This document shows positions 56,563 through 64,000 of a stretch of 64,000 bases of DNA, one piece after another; the stretch's first letter is position 1; each line of letters starts with the position of its first letter. This DNA comes from Lycorma delicatula (Eukaryota; Arthropoda; Insecta; Hemiptera; Fulgoridae): assembly GCF_047948215.1 (NCBI RefSeq), contig NC_134456.1:202752034-202816033 (forward strand), read 5' to 3'. The notes under the pieces are model-generated. The model did not search any database. It was not told the origin of the DNA and worked only from the letters and a program-made list of their open reading frames with translations. A program made the position numbers and the translations under genes.

Positions 56563-56863
56563 CCCACCGGGTTGGTCTAGTGGTGAACGAGTCTTCCCAA
56601 ACCAGCTGATTTGGAAGTCGAGAGTTCCAGCGTTCAAGTCCTAGTAATGTCAGTTATTTTTACACAGATTTGAATACTAGATCGTGGATTCCAGTATTCT
56701 TTGATGGTTGCGTTTCAATTAACCACACATCTCAGGAATGGTCGAACTGAGACTGTACAAAACTACAGTTCATTTACTCTTTATACATATCAGCCTCATT
56801 CATTCTCTAAAGTAATACCTGAACTTAATTCCCGGAGGCTAAACAGGAAAAGAAGAAGAAGAA
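56563..56863 (+). mobile_element. SINE-A, full-length
   Basis: CCCACCGGGTTGGTCTAGTG (A box), CCAGCTGATTTGGAAGTCGA, B box GTTCAAGTCC, link ATACTAGATCGTGGATTCCA, body GTTTCAATTAACCACACATC and GGTCGAACTGAGACTGTACA, tail TAAAGTAATACCTGAACTTA then CCCGGAGGCTAAACAGGAAA and a GAA-repeat run. It shares the variant TTTGGAAGTCGAGAGTTCCA with the copy at 62376, so both may derive from one subfamily. No confident target-site duplication. Confidence 0.92.
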
Positions 56864-57740
56864 GGTCTGACAAAAGATCGTGAGACAAAAAACAAAAATG
56901 TAAAATGATACAAAACGTTTTAGAAGTAACCGTTGGTATGGATTTATTTCTGATGGAAAATTTAGTTTAAATTAAACAGAATTAAAATAAAGGTAATTAG
57001 ATGTGACAGAAAAGAGGATGATGTGGAATCAAAAATTAAAACAAAAAATTAAATATAAGTCGCAGAAATTTGTTATTTGGTAAAATCACAAAATAGAACG
57101 AAATTAAATAATTCAGCACAACAACGAGAAATCCTTTTGTAGGAAAGGTTTTATTCGTATCATATTGAGAACAAAGAAGGAAATTTAAAAAAAATGTTTA
57201 TATGGAGTATAGGGCTAAATGGAAAAGGAAGGAAAGTTTTCGAAAGACATTATTAGTGAAAAATATGATAAATTATTCAAACTAATGGAATTCGAAACTA
57301 AGAAATTATCAAACGAATTGGAAATTAAGTTTATAAAAGAATTTTTCAAACAGAAGAATTACATTAGTTGGTTAGATATTAAAACATCCAGGGTTAGTGA
57401 ATTTGGTTGTAAGAGGAAATTTTAAGGTAAAAAAAAAAAAAAAAAACAAAGACTAGAATACATAAAACTTATAAAGATATAATAACGATAAAATATAATA
57501 ATAAAAGATGAAATATAATAATAAAGATATAATACATAGAGATGGCGCAGAATAGAAGGAATTCGGCTGGGGACAAAATCAAACTCCAACTTGCATAGTC
57601 TTCACTAAAAATATTACAATAAAAGACTAGTACAATACAGCATCACTAATCTGAGCTAATGGAAAATAGATGATAGTTCAAATTTTTGATAATTCGGATT
57701 ATGAAATGGTAAAAAGATTTTGCTGTAGTGTACCTACGCG
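56864..57740. other. AT-rich DNA, no supported gene
   Basis: The Lys-rich 68-codon frame at 57219-57425 has no recognised domain and could be the eroded continuation of the LINE cut by the SINE. There is an A-run at 57429-57446 and near-tandem GATAAAATATAATAATAAA units at 57488-57530. Confidence 0.4.
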
Positions 57741-58040
57741 GTAATACTGTAGCTTAGTGTGGTTCTACAACAGTCTGTGACGTTTAACTTACTTTTGATT
57801 TCTCATGTTGATTTTTTTAACTTAAGGTCGGTTTTTATAGGGTCGGGTAATCAAAAATATCCCCAATTCTCAACCTGGAGGACCAGAGATCCTTCTGTTG
57901 GGTTTACCTTTCTACCTATCTAAATTTTTTCCGCTTTAAGGTGTTCCGAAAACAGGCCTTTTCACCTCTTCACGCTCCTTCATTAGGCAACTTAATGACA
58001 ACCCTCACACCACCTGCATTTCCCAGTGATCGAGTCAAGG
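57741..58040. other. mixed-composition segment, likely old repeat
   Basis: More GC-containing than its surroundings (ACCTGGAGGACCAGAGATCC, AAGGTGTTCCGAAAACAGGC, ACAACCCTCACACCACCTGC). It ends exactly where the SINE-A at 58046 starts. It reads like untranslated sequence of a retro-element, but I find no coding motif or termini. Confidence 0.35.
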
Positions 58041-58045
58041 ACTTA

Positions 58046-58348
58046 CCCACCGGGTTGGTCTAGTGGTGACCGCGTCTTCGCAAATCAGCTGATTTCGAAA
58101 TCGAGAGTTCTAAGGTTCAAATCCTAGTAAAGGCAGTTACTTTTATACGAATTTGAATGCTAGATCGTGGAAACCGGTGTTCTTTGGTGGTTGGGTTTCA
58201 ATTAACTACACATCTCAAAAATGGTCGACCTGAGACGGTAAAAGTCTACACTTCACTTACACTCATACATATCATCCTAATTTATCCTCTAATGGATAAT
58301 ACCTGTAATACCTGACGGTGATTCCCGTAGGCTAAACAGGAAAAAAAG
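58046..58348 (+). mobile_element. SINE-A, full-length
   Basis: CCCACCGGGTTGGTCTAGTG, AAATCAGCTGATTTCGAAAT, B box GGTTCAAATCC, link GCTAGATCGTGGAAACCGGT, body TGGTTGGGTTTCAATTAACT and GGTCGACCTGAGACGG, tail TACCTGACGGTGATTCCCGT then AGGCTAAACAGGAAAAAAA. A small duplication GATAATACCTGTAATACCTG lies in the tail. Both Pol III boxes are intact. Confidence 0.92.
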
Positions 58349-61300
58349 TCTCATTAGAACGGATTTAATTTATCCAAGTAATTGTAGCGTTACTAATATT
58401 TTATACTTCAGTGTTGAACACAATCTTCAGCTAAAACTATATTTTAATCGGCTAATTTGTTTGCCATGTAAATTATTTTTCAGCAAATACGGTTTAACAT
58501 ATTTCTAATGGAAGTTAAAAGTCGGTTCGAATGAAATACTCTTTTCTTAATTACAATTTACATTTAAAGATATTTTGAAGAATAAATTTCATAATTTGAA
58601 TTCAAAGACACGTTAAAGACGAGTAAAAAAATTATAAGAAATAAAAATTTACAATTTAGCCAAGCCAGTAACAATTCCATATTTGTTATGAGTACTGAAA
58701 TGATTTCAGTTATTTTATGACAACAGCCACACACAGAGACATAAATACTGTACCATCTCCATCTTTATCTTTTAAGAGTGATGATTCAGCTGCCCTGCGA
58801 CCTCTTCTTTTTTTTAGACGATAAACAGACGTGAGTTCTGCTCTATCCGCAAATTGCTCAGTCATTTACACGCCTCAACCACTAACACTATCCTCCATCC
58901 GTTACACATACATATATACTTAGAAAAAAGTTCACACAGAAAAAGAAATCTTAGTCATAAATGGTGCTCTATTTTAAAAAAATAATAAACTAATCTTCTA
59001 ACTCACCATAATATTTTTGCAATAAAATGTTTTCGTATTTTATTTAATTTTTTTACTATTAGACCTATATAATATTAAATGGAAAAAATCTTTTAAAATA
59101 GCGCTGTTTTATTACCAACTCGTTCACGTTCTACGTTTTTTTAACGAAGACTTAATTTAATGTATTCCATTCATTTGCCCTCTTTTTTGTTTTCGTTTTA
59201 CTATTAATATATATTTATCAAATATAATAAGATTATTTTTATTTAAATTTTATTTATTGATTTTTATGTTTTTATGGAAAAGTTAGAATAAATTTAACTA
59301 TAACTTCTGTAATATAATTATTTTCTCGTAAAATTTTACAGCTTAATCAATCTTTATCATAATATTTTAGTGAAGAACGGATTATACATATTCACAGCTT
59401 CAAATCATTAGGGGGAAATAATGTATACGCTGACGTGGAATTAAAAAAAGATCGACGAAGAAGAAATTATTTAAATCCTGAGAAATTTTTTCAGGTATAC
59501 ATAAGTGTTGAGAGGCCGAAAACAGTATCTATGTGAACATAGATACTGTTTTCGGCCTCTCATCGATACTATCTCCGGCTACCTTTTTGTTTTTGGATTC
59601 TGATTAATATTACGTCCTGGGCTGGCATCTGTGGATGTAAGAACCTACTGATTTACTTATTAAATTAATAATGGACTCAACTGCTTACAGGTTCTGTATT
59701 GAATTTGAATAATTAACAAGAAAGCTGCAATACTAGACATTCTTAGACAGTACTACTTACGTTATTCTACTTCATGTGAAAATTCCAGCTTATGAAATTT
59801 AGTAATTTTAGTTTATAGCATCAGTAATGATAGTAATTTCGGAAAATAAGCTTCCTGAACTACTAAGGATTAGATTTTTATTTTGAAAATTTTATCGACG
59901 TCTTTTTGTTAATATTCAACAAAATAAGGTTGTGTTTTTTCCATACAATTGGCAAAAAAATACAATTACCTACCCACTTCACAAGACAAAAAAGTTTGCA
60001 ACATTACTTCAGGGTAGAGGGAAGAAATACGGAAAGGTGATAACCATGTCAGAAATACACGGATGATATCAAAGAAAAAAGAAAATGCAAAACGATAAGG
60101 GGATAAGTATGACTGAGAAAAATTTACGGCCCACCAACCTTTGGATTAAGGAGTGAAGAATATTTTTGTGGCCTCGTTTTGATGTCCATGAGGAATTTCA
60201 GCCAAATTAAGGATTTAAATCCTTTTGTAGGGGACGCTGTAAATTAAATTTAAACATATATTCGCGGAAACATCACACAATCTTAGTTATTTGTATTATT
60301 ACCTTTCGTAGGAGTAGCTAAAAGAAAATGTGTTAAAAGTAAACTAGAGAAGATACAGATTTTTTCCATAGTTTTCATTTCAACATAGTTTCAACTATTT
60401 TTAAGATTAATTTAACTATTATATGAATATAAAACTCATTAATATTTTAATATGTTTTTGATAGAATTTTTTAATTAAAATATGATTTCTCAGACTATTA
60501 GGTTTTTAAATTAATTAATTAATTGAGTTAAGTAAAAACATAGAAAATTTTAAAGTTTGCTCATCATTCAAAATCAAAACTTTATACATTCAATAACAGA
60601 GATAATTTCAGATAAAATGTAGTGTATTCTTGACAAGTGTTTGAAACCCTTATCCATTGATGTGGGATACGCCAGTACATACTGTCCTAACCAGTTTCAA
60701 ATTTAATTAAATAAATCAAAAAAGAAAAAAAAAGAACTGTGTTTATAAAAGTTTTCTCACATCTAAGTACTTAAATAAATTATAACTTAATTAAGAATAA
60801 CTAGATTAATTTTTTCATTGATAAAATTCAGGACTAGAAGCTAATACCTAAGTTAGATATTCTACAATTTCACGGTAAAAAAAAAATCACTCCTGCTACC
60901 CTTTTTATTTTATAATCAAACCAGAAAAAATGTTACATTGTTAAGCATATATAGTTTAAATTTAAAATAAAAAAATATATTTTTGGATTTTATTTTACTT
61001 CAGATAACATTCATATTCTTCTTATTTTTACCTTTTTTTAAATTACGTCTGAAATTAAAATGTATTAACATCATTGCACAAAAGTAATGTGTACTTCTCC
61101 TCGTATGTTTACGATTTTTTGTTACGTTTTCCTGGAAATAAATGGAAATGATCTAAGGTTGTCTAATTCGCCATTTATCTTAGTTAAATAACATTTTTTA
61201 AATAAAATAATTTATTATAAAAATTAAATTTCGATTGATAAATGCCTCAACTCGAAAATATTAGTCTACTTTAAATCTGATCTGTATAGAAAAAAAATAT

Positions 61301-62375
61301 ATGCCAGAAAACACCCCAAAAATCTTAATGAATAAGTCAAGACTAGCACCAGTTGAGTGTTTTCATCTAGGGTAGGTTATTGGTTTGAAGTGACTAGAAA
61401 CAGATGTTTATAAATAGAGCATCTAATAGAAAACACTGTAACATGTAGGTGAGATGGGAGTGTAAATCACGACCTTTGACATTTAAAGTCGGATAGGAAG
61501 AGATGTTAGCTTTCAGTCCCAGTCAAAACAACAGGTGAAACCAAAGCCGGAAGTTAAGAAGTGCAAACGCTTGTCCGCACGAGTCCAGTGAATCCCGCTA
61601 TACCTTAAAACGCTTTTCTGATGTCATCATAAAACAGCTCGATGAGATACAAAACAGATATCCTTACTAGTAGTATTATTATTTTAATTTTACATATCCT
61701 CTTCCGTAGGAACAAAAATCAAAGGAATTGGTTTTAATACAAAAGAAATATGTTTGTTACTAGAAATAATTAAAGTAAAAAATTTACGCAAAATAACTAC
61801 TATTAATTTAATACATATATGTTCACTTTTAAATAGTTACTTTTTATAAGATGCGCTGTTTTATATTGTAAAACTGCATTCAGCGTTATATTTATTACAT
61901 TTTATAATTTTAGATAATTGTGCACGTTCTATTCCTGCATGGCGTCTTATTTTTCTCATAAATTAGAACGGTAAACATTGCATAAGTATTCTTTGAAGAA
62001 ATCGAACAAAAATAATTCATTCTGTAATTCTGTAGTTTCATAAAAATGATTATTATATGAAATATATTAATGATACCGGATATGTGAGGTAATAAATAAA
62101 TAAAATATAATAATTTTTAAGACGTTATTAACTATATATGTTTAGTGAATGTCAAACGAATATGTAAAGACAAATCAGTTTTATTTAATGAGTATTATTT
62201 ATTTCATAAGTATTATTTAAAATTCATTGATATAGAATTTTATTGGTTTTGAAATAAAAACCAATTTCAATTAGATCGTAGCTAATTAGTTTAAATGGCA
62301 GAGGAAGCGAAATAAGGGCCTTTCTAGTAGATAGAAGTACAGCGTTGTGATAAACGAATATAGTCCTGCTGTCCG
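58349..62375. other. AT-rich intergenic DNA with a perfect hairpin
   Basis: About 4 kb with no supported gene or SINE. The one outstanding structure is the inverted repeat at 59509-59562. A moderately mixed patch at 61480-61630 has no readable motif. Confidence 0.55.
59509..59562. repeat. perfect 26-bp inverted repeat with a 2-base loop
   Basis: Arms 59509-59534 and 59537-59562 are exact reverse complements around GA at 59535-59536. The arm begins TGAGAGGCCGAAAACAGTAT. It is mixed in composition, so it is not an AT artefact. Confidence 0.93.
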
Positions 62376-62670
62376 AACCCACCGGATTGGTCTAGTGATG
62401 AACGCTTCTTCCCAAATCAGCTGATTTGGAAGTCGAGAGTTCCAGCGTTCAAGTCCTAGTAAAGCCAGCTATTTTTACACGGATTTGAATAATAGATCGT
62501 GGATACCGGTGTTCTTTGGTGGTTGGGTTTCAATTAACCACACATCTCAGGAATGGTCGAACTGAGAATGTACAAGACTACACTTCATTCACACTCATAC
62601 ATATCATCCTCATTCATCCTCTGAATTATTATCTAAACGGTAGTTACCGGAGACTAAACAGGAAAAAAAA
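62376..62670 (+). mobile_element. SINE-A, full-length, with short target-site duplication
   Basis: AACCCACCGGATTGGTCTAG, AAATCAGCTGATTTGGAAGT, B box GTTCAAGTCC, link ATAATAGATCGTGGATACCG, body GTTTCAATTAACCACACATC and GGTCGAACTGAGAATGTACA, tail CATCCTCTGAATTATTATCT then CGGAGACTAAACAGGAAAAA. CTGCTGTCCG is repeated on both sides (62366-62375 and 62676-62685). The small frame across the body is repeat sequence, not a gene. Confidence 0.92.
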
Positions 62671-62689
62671 GAAGTCTGCTGTCCGGTTT

Positions 62690-63340
62690 GATAAAGGTGG
62701 ATATTGTCATTTTGTAAAAGTAAAAAATAATTATACTCTTTAAGCGCGAAGTAATAACGATTAAAAGATTAATGTTGTTTTAGGAAGTTCAAAGTAAATA
62801 TTTTTGCAGTAATGAAATCAATAAATGGTATTATGTGAATTTATCATGTAAAAAAACACTTAAAATATTATATTATGTACGATGTAATACTACTAACCAT
62901 TCATTTTATTGATAGGAATACTATTCTCAACTAAATATTTTAGATTAAACTTAGAAGAAAATTTCAATGATATAATTACTGTTTAGAATTAAATAATTTA
63001 CCTACCTACCATCTAATGAATGACTGTGTTTAATTGCTGTCAGAATTGCATTAAGTAATCTTTAAATTTAATTAAACTTAAATATTTTCGTGAATATTTA
63101 TTATTTGAATCTAGATAAAATCTATTATTATGTTTTACTCGGTTTAAATCTCGTCACCTTTTTTTTTTTGGAGTTTTCAGCAATGAGACTGGTTTGATTT
63201 CTTTCCTTACTCCTCTCTTTTCCATTTAAATCTTTACTTATACAATTTTTTCGTAGGGGAAGGAATACTTGTTCATATACTTATAAATATTTGCATCATA
63301 AATATTTTATATATTTACATCACCTTAGTCGTATTTACCG
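62690..63340. other. AT-rich intergenic DNA, no supported gene
   Basis: Only A/T-rich sequence between two SINE-A insertions. Confidence 0.55.
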
Positions 63341-63620
63341 CCCACCGAACTGGTCTAATGGTTACCTCGTCATCGCAAATCAGCTGATTTCGAAATCGAG
63401 AGTTCTAAGGTTCAAATCCTAGTAAAGACAATTTTAGTTTTATACGGATTTCAATACTAAATCGTGGATATCGATGTTCTTTGTTGGTTGGGTTTCAATT
63501 AAACACACATTTCAGGAATGGTCTACCTGAGACTGTACAAGACTACGCTTCAATTACATTCATACATATCATCCTCTGAAGTAAATATCTTACGGTGGTT
63601 CCGGAGGCTAAAGCGAAAAA
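63341..63620 (+). mobile_element. SINE-A, full-length
   Basis: CCCACCGAACTGGTCTAATG (A box slightly diverged), AAATCAGCTGATTTCGAAAT, B box GGTTCAAATCC, link ATACTAAATCGTGGATATCG, body TTGGTTGGGTTTCAATTAAA and CTACCTGAGACTGTACAAGA, tail CATCCTCTGAAGTAAATATC then GGTTCCGGAGGCTAAAGC. The head is close to the copies at 10424 and 58046 (GAGAGTTCTAAGGTTCAAAT), suggesting a second subfamily beside the TTCCAGCGTTCAAG type. Confidence 0.9.
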
Positions 63621-64000
63621 TAGAAAGACATATTTATTGCATAATATATCCTTAATTATTTATTTTATACATTCTAATCTTTGTCTTCTCCTATAGTTTT
63701 ATTATCTAGTCACCCATACATTTTTGAAATAAATAAAATTTGTTGCATCATTATGCGACTCGTCAATCTATTTCGTCCGTTTACAGAATTTCATCGCAGT
63801 AATACGAGAATACGACGTCTTTATATTTGCTTATTCAACAATTAATTTTACAAACACTACCTTAAGACTACTATAAATATATGTAGTGTATCTACTCAGC
63901 AGGATTTATTATGTTAATTGTTGATAAAATGAGTTTAATGGAATTACAATAAATTTTACATTAAATTATGAATTACTTTCTTTAAAAAAAAATTTTTAAT
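63621..64000. other. AT-rich intergenic DNA, no supported gene
   Basis: Nothing recognised up to the window end. Confidence 0.55.

Noticed and set aside
56701..56883. 60-codon frame starting in SINE body
   Set aside because: It and the similar frame at 62516-62743 are the same SINE-A sequence translated. The similarity is due to the repeat, not a protein family.

Overview
The window is AT-rich animal nuclear DNA. It looks like an insect genome, most likely a hemipteran-type one. The evidence is long A/T-only intergenic stretches, many (TA)n, (TG)n and (ATT)n microsatellites, Tc1/mariner-type (ITm) transposases, Jockey- and RTE/I-like non-LTR retrotransposon pieces, and many tRNA-derived SINEs with Pol III A and B boxes. 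The species is inferred, not shown. There is no prokaryotic gene organisation, no tRNA or rRNA gene, no CRISPR array, and no host protein-coding exon that I can support. Almost every recognisable protein similarity belongs to a mobile element.

Layout. 1-8.6 kb: AT-rich spacer with opposed LINE 3' ends (RTE-like on minus at 2.35-2.88 kb, Jockey-like on plus at 2.98-3.57 kb), a truncated SINE-B at 4.8 kb and a decayed ITm transposase tail at 5.9-6.2 kb. 8.6-17 kb: the first copy of a 0.65-kb MITE-like repeat, several SINE-A copies (10.4, 11.6, 12.1, 16.9 kb) and an isolated GC-rich island at 15.1-15.4 kb. 17-21.7 kb: AT-rich spacer. 21.7-26.65 kb: a dense mobile-element cluster. It holds a non-LTR ORF1 pseudogene on minus that ends directly in an (AAT)n tail with no ORF2, then a 2.4-kb DNA transposon with ~0.5-kb terminal inverted repeats around a ruined DUF4817/DDE-type transposase, then a repeat carrying (TA)n and a ~320-bp polypyrimidine tract. 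28.2-28.9 kb: the second, inverted copy of the MITE-like repeat. 29.8-30.1 kb: a young SINE-A with an 18-bp target-site duplication.

30.3-33.45 kb: the most interesting locus. A near full-length but decayed copy of an uncharacterised repetitive protein family lies on the minus strand. It is split by a 1.32-kb ITm transposon (30818-32139) with perfect 26-bp inverted repeats. 34.2-35.0 kb: an unclassified repeat with adjoining hairpins. 38.2-38.5 kb: a (TG)48 array attached to a CpG-rich segment. 40.0 kb: the most complete SINE-B. 41.4 and 48.0 kb: minus-strand SINE-A copies. 49.0 kb: another Jockey fragment. 52.5 kb: a SINE-B head on minus.

53.25-56.04 kb: a (TA)n array, a dead 1.25-kb mariner and a 1.49-kb giant palindromic foldback element, placed almost end to end. 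56.3-63.6 kb: a reverse transcriptase fragment and four plus-strand SINE-A copies. No genes act together in a pathway here. The organisation is sequential, nested insertion of mobile elements. The SINEs presumably depend on a LINE partner for movement, and the palindromic and MITE-like elements on transposases encoded elsewhere.
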